From the NCBI GenBank assembly GCA_029263015.1, contig JAJCYI010000204.1:1-47156 (forward strand): a DNA stretch of 47,156 nt. Reading direction: 5' to 3'. The notes below the pieces were generated by a model. The model ran no database searches. It saw nothing but the letters and a program-made list of their open reading frames with translations, and was not told where the DNA came from. Positions 31,931-42,100 of the stretch are shown one piece after another. The first letter of the stretch is position 1. Every line of letters starts with the position of its first letter. The translations under genes and the position numbers were made by a program. This stretch comes from Saprospiraceae bacterium. Lineage in GTDB: Bacteria > Bacteroidota > Bacteroidia > Chitinophagales > Saprospiraceae.

Positions 31931-33409
31931 TTAGTTGAGTACAGTGAATTTGCTGGTCAACTGTTTTTCACCATTGGCGAAGCGTACAAAGTAAACGCCG
32001 TTGCTCAAGTTGGCAACATCAACGTTCAACGTGTGCTGGCCTAACGTGAAATCTTGACTGGAAACAACTGTCACCAGTTGGCCCAATGTGTTGAAGACAG
32101 TCACGTTCAATGGCATGCTTTCAGTCAAGTTGAACTGTATGTTCAATTCGCTGCGAGCGGGGTTAGGGAACAAGGTGAGGCCAGTAACGGAATCAAGCTC
32201 ACGTACTGCCGTAGCACCATCAACTTGGAATCCCTCCGTGAAAGAATCAGCAAAATCGTTACCCTCAAAAATGGTGTTTCCGGCATTGTCCATCAGCTTA
32301 TAGAAACCATTGCCAAAAGTGCAGCAGATACCATCACCATAAGAATCATAGATCACGAATTCGAAACAGCCATTGTCTGGTAAAGTGATTGGCTCAACGT
32401 AAAGGGTGTCTTTAGTATCGTACCCACCACCTGACGCCACGATATTTCCATTGGCATCATAAAAACCCCAAGAAGTCTCCCCGGGAAAATTATCGGTTTG
32501 GATTTCAAGTGTCAGATAAAATTCATCAACTTGAGGAACCAAGGGAATGTCAACTGAAACGAGGTTATTGGAATCGTCCTCGTCCATGACGCCATTCACG
32601 GTTGTGATATTTACTTCAAGCGTAGTAACATCTGTAACGGTTACGTCACTGAATACGATGTCGGTATACCCGTAGGTACTTAAATCACCAGTCCAATTCA
32701 TGGATTCAGCAACAGAGCCATTCAGTGCAACTTCAAAAGTTGCACTGGTCATGTTGTCGAGGCCGAGGTTTTGAAATTTAACTATAGGTGCAAATGTTTC
32801 TGACCCACAGAATGCGTTTTGGAAGCCAGTGTATTCCAAAATACCTGCATTGTTGTTGCCAAAAACAGAAAGGCAATTGTCGTTCAGCCCATATAAAACG
32901 GCAGTGCTCACCTCTCCAGCTTCAACAATTATCCTGTTCGGGCAAATGTGATAGATGGTCGGGAAAAAGTTGACTTCGAAGTCCGCCCTAATGGTGTGGT
33001 CGTTAATGACAGGAAAGGGGGAGTCTGTGACCCAGTCGCCAACAGTACCACCAATGCAAGAATCTTGACCAAAAAGACAGTCAAGTTCTGTGTTGTCATC
33101 TGATTCGATCATGAGTACAACCATTTCATCGGTACCGTCGGGTCCGTACAAATTGTAAAGGTCAGTTGTGGCGTCGGTATTGTAATAGTCCCAGGCCGAG
33201 CCTGACCAAGTGACCATGAAGTCTATAACGACTGTTTTACCTTGATCGAGGTAATCGTAAAGTGTGTGGGTATTGCCTTCAATGTCAATAACCGTAAAGT
33301 TTGGGGCAATGCTACCATCGGGCAATTGTGCCTTTGCGAGGAAGCTTGCAAAAACCAGCAGCAATGTAAGCGTGAAGTTTCTTTTCAAAATTGGTGGCAA
33401 TTTTTTCAA
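31931..33409 (-). CDS. Secreted redoxin-like protein with T9SS type A sorting domain
   Basis: 492 residues from a TTG at 33409 (MKKLPPILKRNF), which gives a normal signal peptide ending LAKAQ; an upstream TTG would add 12 residues. The N-terminal domain has a TlpA/redoxin layout (APNFTVIDIEGNTHTLYDYL, KTVVIDFMVTW, and cis-Pro region FFPTIYHI). Where CXXC should lie it reads W68-S-G-S-A-W73, so both active cysteines are missing. A CARDB-like middle, a domain with YDSYGDGIC, and a C-terminal sorting domain (LFPNPARSELNI, LSNGVYFVRFANGEKQLT) follow. It is probably a surface or matrix protein rather than a thiol oxidoreductase. Confidence 0.85.
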   Translation of the reverse strand: MKKLPPILKRNFTLTLLLVFASFLAKAQLPDGSIAPNFTVIDIEGNTHTLYDYLDQGKTVVIDFMVTWSGSAWDYYNTDATTDLYNLYGPDGTDEMVVLMIESDDNTELDCLFGQDSCIGGTVGDWVTDSPFPVINDHTIRADFEVNFFPTIYHICPNRIIVEAGEVSTAVLYGLNDNCLSVFGNNNAGILEYTGFQNAFCGSETFAPIVKFQNLGLDNMTSATFEVALNGSVAESMNWTGDLSTYGYTDIVFSDVTVTDVTTLEVNITTVNGVMDEDDSNNLVSVDIPLVPQVDEFYLTLEIQTDNFPGETSWGFYDANGNIVASGGGYDTKDTLYVEPITLPDNGCFEFVIYDSYGDGICCTFGNGFYKLMDNAGNTIFEGNDFADSFTEGFQVDGATAVRELDSVTGLTLFPNPARSELNIQFNLTESMPLNVTVFNTLGQLVTVVSSQDFTLGQHTLNVDVANLSNGVYFVRFANGEKQLTSKFTVLN

Positions 33410-33549
33410 AATAAAGGATTTTGTTAAGGTGTGTAAAAGTAGCAAGTGAAATGTAAAAGCAGAAATTGGAAAATCATCTTATTTATTTCCTATTCCTTTT
33501 GCTGATAAATATGAAAACGCTCTCCTGTTAGAAAATGAAAAACATACAC

Positions 33550-33557
33550 TAATTTTG
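33550..33557 (+). promoter_or_regulatory. -7 promoter box of the Gfo/Idh/MocA gene
   Basis: TAATTTTG matches TAnnTTTG, 10 nt before the ATG at 33567. The transcript would be nearly leaderless, and this rules out the TTG at 33555 as a start. Confidence 0.6.
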
Positions 33558-33566
33558 CACGAGATT

Positions 33567-34586
33567 ATGAATCACAAATCTATACTGAAAATAGGCGTGC
33601 TTGGTGCCGGACATCTCGGTAAAATCCATTTGAAATGCCTCGAGGAATTAGAAGGGCACTTTACCCTTTTGGGATTTTATGACAACGATAAGATTGTTGC
33701 TCAGAAAGTTTCAGAAAAAACGGGTATTCGGGTATTCGATCATTTTGATAAAATGTTGAACGAGGTAGATGCTGTGGACATCGTAACGCCCACTGTCTCT
33801 CATTTTGAACTTGCCTCGATTGCAATCAAAAAGGGTAAACATGTTTTTATTGAAAAACCTGTAACGGAAAGGCCGGAAGAGGCAAAGCAGCTCATGTCTT
33901 TGGTGAGGGAATTTGGCGTTGTTGCGCAGGTGGGCCATGTCGAACGATTTAATCCGGCCATGTTGGCGGTGAGGGATATTGCTTTAAACCCCATGTTCGT
34001 GGAGGCGCATCGGCTGGCAACTTTTAACCCCCGCGGCACGGACGTGCCTGTCGTGCTCGATCTGATGATCCATGATATTGACATTGTGCTGAGTTTGGTG
34101 AAATCCCCGGTAAAAAATATCAGCGCCAGCGGCGTCCCTGTGGTGAGCGACTCGCCCGATATTGCGAATGCGCGCATCGAATTTGAAAATGGCTGTGTGG
34201 CCAACCTTACTGCCAGCCGTATCTCGATGAAGCAAATGCGGAAAGTGCGCCTGTTTCAAAAAGATGCATACCTCGGATTGGATTTTTTGAAAAAAGAATC
34301 GCAAGTGATCCGTTTGTACCCAAAAGGAGATGTGGGTGAATTGCCGCCAACGTCATTTGAAATTCAAACTCCAACCGGCATCAAAATATTGAGCATGGAA
34401 ATGCCTGAAACGGAGCAGGTAAATGCCATCCAGGAGGAGTTGAAATCATTTGCGGAAGCGATCAAAACAGGTGCTGCACCAATTGTTTCACTCGAAGAAG
34501 GCTATGAAGCATTGCGGGTAGCCTGGGCGGTCATGGAACAGATCGAGGAGCGGTTAAGTGCCCGAACCGGAGCTGGGGACGCGTAA
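33567..34586 (+). CDS. Gfo/Idh/MocA family oxidoreductase
   Basis: 339 residues from the ATG at 33567. The N-terminal Rossmann fold has GVLGAGHLGKIH. The EKP motif (FIEKPVTE) is followed by VAQVGHVERFNPA and the catalytic-region motif DLMIHDIDIVLSL. It oxidises or reduces a sugar using NAD(P). The GHVERFNPA form occurs in UDP-N-acetylglucosamine 3-dehydrogenases among others, so a nucleotide-sugar substrate is possible, but nothing nearby confirms it. Confidence 0.9.
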   Translation: MNHKSILKIGVLGAGHLGKIHLKCLEELEGHFTLLGFYDNDKIVAQKVSEKTGIRVFDHFDKMLNEVDAVDIVTPTVSHFELASIAIKKGKHVFIEKPVTERPEEAKQLMSLVREFGVVAQVGHVERFNPAMLAVRDIALNPMFVEAHRLATFNPRGTDVPVVLDLMIHDIDIVLSLVKSPVKNISASGVPVVSDSPDIANARIEFENGCVANLTASRISMKQMRKVRLFQKDAYLGLDFLKKESQVIRLYPKGDVGELPPTSFEIQTPTGIKILSMEMPETEQVNAIQEELKSFAEAIKTGAAPIVSLEEGYEALRVAWAVMEQIEERLSARTGAGDA

Positions 34587-34740
34587 ATGTGCCCTGTTGG
34601 GAAACATCAGCAAATCGAAGGTGTATAATAAATGAACCGAATAAAAAGAGGTATTCGTAATTTTCAAATGTTTTTCTATTTGTTTTTCAATAATTTATGA
34701 ATGATTTTTGTCAATGAAGAATGAATAGTTGGCAACGATT

Positions 34741-34772
34741 TTGTCACAATTAGTAGCGAATACTTATCTTTG
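34741..34772 (+). promoter_or_regulatory. Promoter of the first VCBS/ASPIC lipoprotein gene
   Basis: TTG (34741-34743), 21 nt, TATCTTTG (34765-34772) matches the phylum consensus in full. It lies inside the open frame that begins at 34729, which excludes that start and supports the ATG at 34801. Confidence 0.7.
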
Positions 34773-34800
34773 CAATTTCAAATTTAAATTATTAATTCCC

Positions 34801-37800
34801 ATGACGTTGAATACCCGATTCCCCGGTTATATTGTCCTTTTATCTCTTACCATTTTCTTTTCCTGCAATACAAATGAAGTTGGCCAGAACAGCGATGCTG
34901 TCAATACGGATCCTCTTTATGAATTGATCCCAGCCGCTGAATCTGGAATCACGTTTACGAACAACCTCATTGAAAATGATGAGTTCAATTATTACACCTA
35001 TATGCATCTTTACAGCGGTGCAGGGGTGGCCGCAGGAGACATCAACAACGATGGTTTGACGGATTTATATTTTACCAGCACTATGGGCGAAAACAAATTG
35101 TACCTCAACAAAGGCAACCTGAAGTTTGAGGACATTTCTACTGCCGCTGGAGTCAACGATGCTTTTGGTTTCCGCACAGGTGTGACCATGGCCGACGTCA
35201 ATGGTGATGGATTTCTTGATATCTATGTTTGTAAATCAGGATTTGTACAAGATGTGAAAAGGAGGGACAACCTTTTGTATATCAACAACGGCAATTTGAC
35301 CTTTACCGAAAAAGGCCAAGAATGGGGTGTCAACGATCCTGCCACCTCCACTCAATCAACCTTCTTTGATTACGACCATGATGGCGACCTCGATCTGTAT
35401 TTGTTGAATACCTGTACAGAGTTCCGCTTAGTCGGTAGGTTAATGAAATTGGAAGATGTGCATGCCAGCCAAGATCTGCGCAAATTCATGTCTTACGATA
35501 AATTGTACCGCAATGACGGCAACCATTTTACCGAAGTGACCAAAGAGGCTGGCCTGCTTTCCGATTTTGGATTTGGGCTTGGCGTTCTGGCAGTTGATTT
35601 CAACAAAGATGGCTGGACGGATATTTTTGTTGCCAACGATTTCAGTTCCCCAGAATATATTTACGAAAACAATGGTGACGGCACGTTTACCGAAAAAAGG
35701 AACGAGTATTTCCGCCACACTAGCTATTATAGCATGGGCACAGATGCTGGTGATTTTAACGGGGACGGCCATCTCGACTTGTTTGTGGTGGACATGGCGC
35801 CTGAAGATTACAAGCGTAGTAAAACGAGTATGGATATGGTAAAGCCTGATAATTTCTTTGCGATGCAACGGTTTGGGTACAATAGCCAATACATGCACAA
35901 CGTACTTCAGGTGAACAACGGGAACGGTACATTCTCAGAGATCAGCCAATTTTCTGGCGTGAACAAATCTGATTGGAGTTGGGCCACGCTTTTTGGCGAT
36001 TATGACAACGATGGTCATAAAGACATTTTTATCACCAATGGAATCAAGCGGGATGTGAACGATAAGGACTATCAAAAAAAGATTAAGAATAGAGCAATTA
36101 CTGAAAACAGGTACTTGAAATTTGAGGATTACAAAGACCTGATCCCTTCCCAAAAACTCCCAAATTATGCTTTCAGGAACAACGGTGACTACACTTTTAC
36201 CAACGTGGCCGAGAGTTGGGGGTTGGCGATACCTTCCTTTTCAAATGGTGCTGCATTTGTTGACCTGGACAATGATGGTGACCTCGACCTGGTCACCAAC
36301 AACGTTGATGCAGAGGCTTTTCTATTTGAGAACAAAGCCGATAAGAAAGGCAACCATTACCTGCGTTTCCAATTGAAAGGAAGTAGTTCAGTAAACCCGC
36401 TCAACTCCAAAATTTCATTGAAAGACGACAACGGCAAAATATTGCATTTCGATGAATATTATACAACTAGGGGATATTTGTCAAAGTGTGAAGATTTTGT
36501 GCATTTTGGCTTGGGAACAAGAGGGGTCGTACCATTGGTAGAAGTGCAATGGCCTGACGGTAAGGTAAGTACGATGACCAATGTGAAAGCCGATCAGCTG
36601 GTTACAGTGGAGTACAGTACCGCCCAAATACCAAGGAGCACTGTTTCAATCAGCAAACCATTCCAATATGCTGGTGATTCCATAGCTCCCGCATTTGTCC
36701 ACCAGGAAAATGAATATGATGATTTCAAAACCCAAATCCTTTTGCCGCACCGCATGTCGCAATATGGCCCGTCACTCGCAGTTGGCGATGTGAACGGCGA
36801 TGGTTTTGAAGACTTTTTTGTGGGGGGCGCCCATCAACAGGCTGGAGCTATTTACCTCCAAAACGCGGAAGGTAAGTTCAACCAAAAAAACAGCAGTGCT
36901 TTGCTTAAGGATAAGGATTTTGAAGATGTGGGAAGCCTGTTTTTTGATGCAGATGGTGATGGCGACCTCGACCTCTACGTAGTGAGCGGAGGGTTTGAAT
37001 TTCCAGAAAACTCACCCCAATATCAAGACCGATTTTACACCAATGACGGTAAAGGAAATTTCTCCCGGTTGGCCAAAGTATTGCCAAACATTACTGCTGC
37101 TGGTTCGTGCGTGGAGGCTACCGACTTTGATGGTGACGGCGACCTTGACCTCTTCGTTGGGGGCAGGGTAGTGCCAAATAAATATCCTTTTCCTGCCAGG
37201 AGTTATCTGCTCCGCAATGACGGCGGCACGTTCAGTGATGCCACCCAAGAACTGGGGCCGGATGTGGCGGAAATAGGAATGGTGACTTCCGCGCTTTGGA
37301 CAGATTTCAACCAGGATGGAAATGTTGACCTAATGGTGGTGGGAGAATGGACCAATGTCGAATTTTTTGAAAACCAAAATGGAAAGCTGGCTTATGCCAC
37401 GCCGAACTACGGGATGGACCAGACTCGGGGCTGGTGGAACCACGTCAGTGAGGCGGATGTCGATGGGGATGGCGATACGGATTATGTGCTTGGCAACCTT
37501 GGCCTGAACTATAAGTTTCATGCTTCGGAAGATAAGCCATTCCACGTTTACTGTAGCGATTTTGATAGTGACGGTGTTCAGGATGTGGTGTTGGCCAAGA
37601 AAGTAAACGACGATTTTAAGCCCATCCGTGGAAGGACTTGCTCATCTACCCAAATGCCATTTATAAAGGATAAATTCACCACTTTTGGAAGCTATGCCGA
37701 TGCCAGTATTACCGATATTTATGGAGAAGAAAAATTAAATGCGGCCCTGCACTACGAGGCCAAATTATTCGAATCAGTTTGGCTCAAGAACAATGGCAAC

Positions 37801-38151
37801 GGAAAGTTTGAAATCGTGCATCTACCTTCGGAGGCGCAGTTTTTCCCTATCAATGGGGCAATTTTTGAAGACTTCAATCGAGATGGGAAAGCAGATCTTT
37901 TACTTGTTGGGAACAACTATTCCGCAGAGGTGGAAACTTCCCGTGCAGATGCAGGTAACGGCTTATTGCTTTTAGGTGATGGTACAGGTGCATTGGAGCC
38001 GTTGTCTGTTCTGGAAAGCGGCATGTTCACACCAGGGGATGTTAAAGATTTGAAACTGATAAAATTGGCCAATGGCAATAACGCAGTCCTGATAGCCAAC
38101 AATAATGCGCCCGTGCAATTGTTCCAGTCAAAAAAACTGGATCCGAGCTGA
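34801..38151 (+). CDS. VCBS/FG-GAP repeat lipoprotein with ASPIC/UnbV domain (1)
   Basis: 1,116 residues from the ATG at 34801. The signal peptide ends in a lipobox (TIFFSCN). FG-GAP blades with calcium-binding loops follow (DVNGDGFLDIYV, DYDHDGDLDLYL, DFNKDGWTDIFV, DYDNDGHKDIFI, DLDNDGDLDLVT), then an ASPIC/UnbV domain (YYTTRGYLSKCEDFVHFGLG...VQWPDGK), then a second set of blades. A conserved RGRTCSSTQMPFIKDKF block and VETSRADAGNG close the family-specific C-terminus. It is probably an outer-membrane or surface protein. Ligand and function are unknown; such proteins often accompany SusC/SusD systems, but none is in this window. Confidence 0.92.
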   Translation: MTLNTRFPGYIVLLSLTIFFSCNTNEVGQNSDAVNTDPLYELIPAAESGITFTNNLIENDEFNYYTYMHLYSGAGVAAGDINNDGLTDLYFTSTMGENKLYLNKGNLKFEDISTAAGVNDAFGFRTGVTMADVNGDGFLDIYVCKSGFVQDVKRRDNLLYINNGNLTFTEKGQEWGVNDPATSTQSTFFDYDHDGDLDLYLLNTCTEFRLVGRLMKLEDVHASQDLRKFMSYDKLYRNDGNHFTEVTKEAGLLSDFGFGLGVLAVDFNKDGWTDIFVANDFSSPEYIYENNGDGTFTEKRNEYFRHTSYYSMGTDAGDFNGDGHLDLFVVDMAPEDYKRSKTSMDMVKPDNFFAMQRFGYNSQYMHNVLQVNNGNGTFSEISQFSGVNKSDWSWATLFGDYDNDGHKDIFITNGIKRDVNDKDYQKKIKNRAITENRYLKFEDYKDLIPSQKLPNYAFRNNGDYTFTNVAESWGLAIPSFSNGAAFVDLDNDGDLDLVTNNVDAEAFLFENKADKKGNHYLRFQLKGSSSVNPLNSKISLKDDNGKILHFDEYYTTRGYLSKCEDFVHFGLGTRGVVPLVEVQWPDGKVSTMTNVKADQLVTVEYSTAQIPRSTVSISKPFQYAGDSIAPAFVHQENEYDDFKTQILLPHRMSQYGPSLAVGDVNGDGFEDFFVGGAHQQAGAIYLQNAEGKFNQKNSSALLKDKDFEDVGSLFFDADGDGDLDLYVVSGGFEFPENSPQYQDRFYTNDGKGNFSRLAKVLPNITAAGSCVEATDFDGDGDLDLFVGGRVVPNKYPFPARSYLLRNDGGTFSDATQELGPDVAEIGMVTSALWTDFNQDGNVDLMVVGEWTNVEFFENQNGKLAYATPNYGMDQTRGWWNHVSEADVDGDGDTDYVLGNLGLNYKFHASEDKPFHVYCSDFDSDGVQDVVLAKKVNDDFKPIRGRTCSSTQMPFIKDKFTTFGSYADASITDIYGEEKLNAALHYEAKLFESVWLKNNGNGKFEIVHLPSEAQFFPINGAIFEDFNRDGKADLLLVGNNYSAEVETSRADAGNGLLLLGDGTGALEPLSVLESGMFTPGDVKDLKLIKLANGNNAVLIANNNAPVQLFQSKKLDPS

Positions 38152-38153
38152 TG

Positions 38154-38200
38154 AGTGTTTCCAAAAGGATGGGAATTCAATTCCCATCCTTTTGGAAACA
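38154..38200. terminator. Perfect 23-bp stem between convergent genes
   Basis: Positions 38154-38176 are the exact complement of 38178-38200 around one central C, with a T-run just after it on the plus strand. It separates the first VCBS gene from the convergent lipoprotein gene and shares its GGGAATTCAATTCCC centre with the hairpin at 13644-13710. Confidence 0.78.
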
Positions 38201-38216
38201 CACCATTTTTTATTAT

Positions 38217-38882
38217 TTACCGCAACGCTTTTACCCTTTCAGCAATTGGGGCCGATTCCCAGTACTCATTGAATTCCGTTAAAATATCTTCGGCGCTCCT
38301 TGTGCTTTTTTTGAACGGTGTATTCATTAGCATGGTAGGCATGCCCTTGCCCTCTTCAAAAGCAATTTTCCGCTCTTCCGCAAACAGGATTTTACCATTT
38401 TCAAAGCAAACGTACATTTCCGTGATATTGGGGTCGCCTATTTTTTCCCATTTACGGTGGTGGTAGTAAAGTATCTCACCATTTTTCATATAATACGATG
38501 GGTTGACCTCAAATTCTTTGGAAGATATCCGCATGGTTATTTTGGCCATACCGTCATCCGTTTGCCAGAAGCCGAGCTGATCACGTTTGGAATGGATATT
38601 CAAGGCCACTACTTCAGTTGGTACCGATACTTTCTTCAACTTGGCGTCCAACGAATCAACTACCTCTTTTATAGCTTGAACTTCTTCGGAATCTATGGTC
38701 AGTTCATTTGGATAGGATGTGGTTGTATTTGGTGACGTTTCGGGAAGCGTATTGGCTTGGTTGTTTATAGCCAAAGTATTGTCGTCCTGAGTCTCGTCGG
38801 TAGAAGAAGCATCTCCTTTCTGGTCAGGAGCGCAAGAGAACAAGAGCAAAATGAATGTTATGGGAATTACGAAGTATTTCAT
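38217..38882 (-). CDS. Small lipoprotein A, paired with the VCBS array
   Basis: 221 residues. The signal peptide has lipobox LLLFSCAP (Cys17). A Thr/Asn/Asp-rich spacer (about 20-65) precedes a conserved core (ITMRISSKEFEV, MKNGEILYYHHRKWEK, MYVCFENGKILFAEER, STRSAEDILTEFNEYW). No known domain is recognised. The core is paralogous to the gene at 42702-43337. It lies antisense between two VCBS lipoprotein genes. Confidence 0.75.
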   Translation of the reverse strand: MKYFVIPITFILLLFSCAPDQKGDASSTDETQDDNTLAINNQANTLPETSPNTTTSYPNELTIDSEEVQAIKEVVDSLDAKLKKVSVPTEVVALNIHSKRDQLGFWQTDDGMAKITMRISSKEFEVNPSYYMKNGEILYYHHRKWEKIGDPNITEMYVCFENGKILFAEERKIAFEEGKGMPTMLMNTPFKKSTRSAEDILTEFNEYWESAPIAERVKALR

Positions 38883-39174
38883 AAAAATTGCTGGATTTAA
38901 TTAAAGATAAAATTAGGTTTATTTATTAGCATCTGAAACTGCTTTTGAGTAGATATTTACAGTGTAAAAGTATGGACTTATTTAGGGAAGATGTATAATT
39001 TTACGATGTTTCAGATTTCTGCTCTTCTGCCTTGTAAGAACCATGCCTGAAAACAGCCACCCACGCACCTTTATTTCGAACTATTATCGAACCATTTTAG
39101 GATAAAAGCGTAAAATAATTTACCCAAGAAAGTCAATTTATTTATGCACTGTTCCTAAAATAAATTAAAAAGGC

Positions 39175-42100
39175 ATGAAAAAAATCTTCTTGAACATTTA
39201 TGCCATCTCTTGCTTTTCATTGTTTTTTTCAAATTGCAGAGAGGTGGATTCGACTGTCAATATAACGGCAGGCTCTGAGATTCAATTCATTGAACATTCT
39301 CCAGAAAAAAGTGGGCTATCTTTTTCGAATATCTTGGATGAAGAAAAGCTGACAAACCCATTTAATTATATCAATGCATACAATGGAGGAGGAGTGGGAA
39401 TTGGAGATATAAATAATGATGGTTTGCAGGATGTATTTATGACAGGCAACATGGTATCTTCAAAATTATTCATAAATAAAGGTGATTTTAAGTTTGAGGA
39501 TGTAACTGCACTATCGGGTACAACTACCAATGGTTGGTGTACGGGTGTTTCGATGGCCGATGTCAATGATGATGGCTGGCTGGATATATATGTTTCGAGA
39601 TCCTATCATGATGCCCCAGCCCATAAGCTCCGTGAAAATCTTTTATTCATAAATAATAAAAATGGCACCTTTTCAGAGAAAGCAGCTGAGTATGGTGTAA
39701 ATGATGGGAACTACAGTATAGGTGCTTCTTTTTTTGATTATGACCGAGATGGTGACCTAGATTTGATTGTGGCTAACCACCCAAGATTTAGGATGGTTTC
39801 TTTGGCAACGCATTATAATTATTGGATATCGCCAGTAATGGAATTCAGTAACCGTCTTTTCCGAAATGACGGTAATAAATTTGTGGACGTGACCAGAGAA
39901 GGAGGTTTGTTGACTTATGCTTTCAGCTTGGGAGTCACTACCTCCGATCTCGACAATGATGGGTGGCCAGATATTTATATTTCTGTGGATCACGACGAGC
40001 CTGATCTGGTCTTGCACAACAATGGTGATGGCACATTTTCGAATATTACCGATACGGCTTTAAAACAAAACAGCCGCAGCTCAATGGGGATTGATGCTGG
40101 CGATGTGAACCATGATATATATCCTGACATTTTAGTAGTAGAAATGTTGTCAGAAGATTATTTCAGGGAGAAAGTGGCGATGGGCATGCAAACGGTCGAT
40201 CGGTTCGAGTATTTGATGGACAGTTTGAAATTCAAATATTATCAAATGCGGAATTTTCTGCATTTAAATAATGGAAATAATACGTTCAGTGATATAGGCC
40301 AATTGGCAGGTGTTCACCGTACCGATTGGAGTTGGTCGGCACTTTATATGGATGTGGATAATGATGGCTGGCAGGATATATTTATTTCCAATGGATATTA
40401 TCGGGATGTTTATGATAAAGACCAGGCAAAATCATTTGACTCAACCATGTTGACACTGGGTAACGATATGTTGACCAAAAATAAATTGGCTTCTGAATAT
40501 GCCCGAAGTTGCACACAAACTTTAATTCCCAACTATTTGCTAAAAAATAATGGTGACCTGACTTTTGAAAATTACACATCCGTTACCGGTTTAGATAAGC
40601 CTACTATTTCAACAGGAGCGGCATATGGTGATTTGGACAATGATGGTGATCTTGACCTAGTGATAAGCAACCTTGGTGCGCCTTCCTTATTGTATGAAAA
40701 TAAATCAAATGGAACAAACAATTATTTGCGTTTCAAAGTGGCTCATACGCCGGGAAAATCAAGGATAGGCACGAAAATAATTTTGACCAATAATAGGGAT
40801 GTGCAAATGCGAGAATTGTTGACAACAAGGGGCTATCAGTCTGCAAGTGAGCCAATTGTGCATTTTGGGACAGGTGATTTGTCTTTGGTGGAGAAAGTGG
40901 AAATTATTTGGCCTGATGGCAAATTGCAAACCCTAACTATGGTCAAAACCAATCAAGTAATAATTCTGGATTATCAAGATGCCAATGGGTTATATGTTCC
41001 ACCTCCAAAAGTGGAATTTGTGCATGAAATGCCTGCGTCAGAGTCCGGAATAGATTTTGTGCAGCAAGAAAATTTTTATAACGATTATGACGACCAGGTT
41101 TTATTGCCACATAAAATGTCGGAGCAAGGGCCTTTTATTTCAAAGGGAGATATAAACAACGATAATTTGGAAGATATATATATCGGTGCACCTTCAGGAC
41201 AAAGTGCCGAATTATATGTTCAACAAAAGAACGGAAAATTTAAAAAAAGAAATATTTCCGCTTTTGATGATGATAATTTTTTGGAAGATGCAGGCAGTGC
41301 GTTTTTTGATGTAGATGGTGATGGTGACATGGATTTATTAGTCGCAAGCGGTGGGTACGAATACAATAAAGAAAGTGAAAAATACCAGCCCCGTTTGTAT
41401 TTAAATAATGGGAGCGGAGATTTTAAAAAATCGGAAAATAAATTTCCCATATGGAGAAATAGCAGTTCTTGTGTTCGGCCAGTTGATTTTGATAATGACG
41501 GAGATGTTGATGTTTTTATTGGTGGCCGACTCGCTCCAAAAACATATCCTTTGCCTGGTAAAAGTGGAATATTTATCAATGATGGAAATGGAAATTTTAC
41601 AGAAGAAACTGAATATATAGCACCTGGACTTTCTAATATTGGAATGGTAAAAGATGCCTTGTGGGAAGATTTAAATAATGACGATAAAAAAGATTTAATA
41701 GTGACAGGGGAATGGATGCAAATCCATTTTTTGGAAAATAAAGATGGAAGATTAATGGACCAAACTGAAAGCTATTTACCAGGGTCGCCTGTTGGGTGGT
41801 GGAATTGCATCCAGGCAGCTGATTTAGATGGAAATGGATTAATTGATTTTGTGGTCGGTAACCTTGGGTTAAATTATAAATACAAAGCATCGGAAGAAAA
41901 GCCATTTACGATTTATGGGAAAGATTTTGACAACAGCGGTTCACAGGATATTGTGCTGGCTACCTATTATGGGGAAACGGTTTATCCGGTCAGGGGTCGC
42001 TCCTGTTCATCGGAGCAAATACCTGATTTGAAAAAGAAATTCCCGACTTTCACCGAATATGCTAGGGCGGATGTCAGCGAAGTATATGGCGAAGATTTAA

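Noticed and set aside
34729-34800. Upstream start for the first VCBS gene
   Set aside because: A full TTG-N21-TATCTTTG promoter lies inside the extension, and the ATG at 34801 gives a normal lipoprotein signal peptide.
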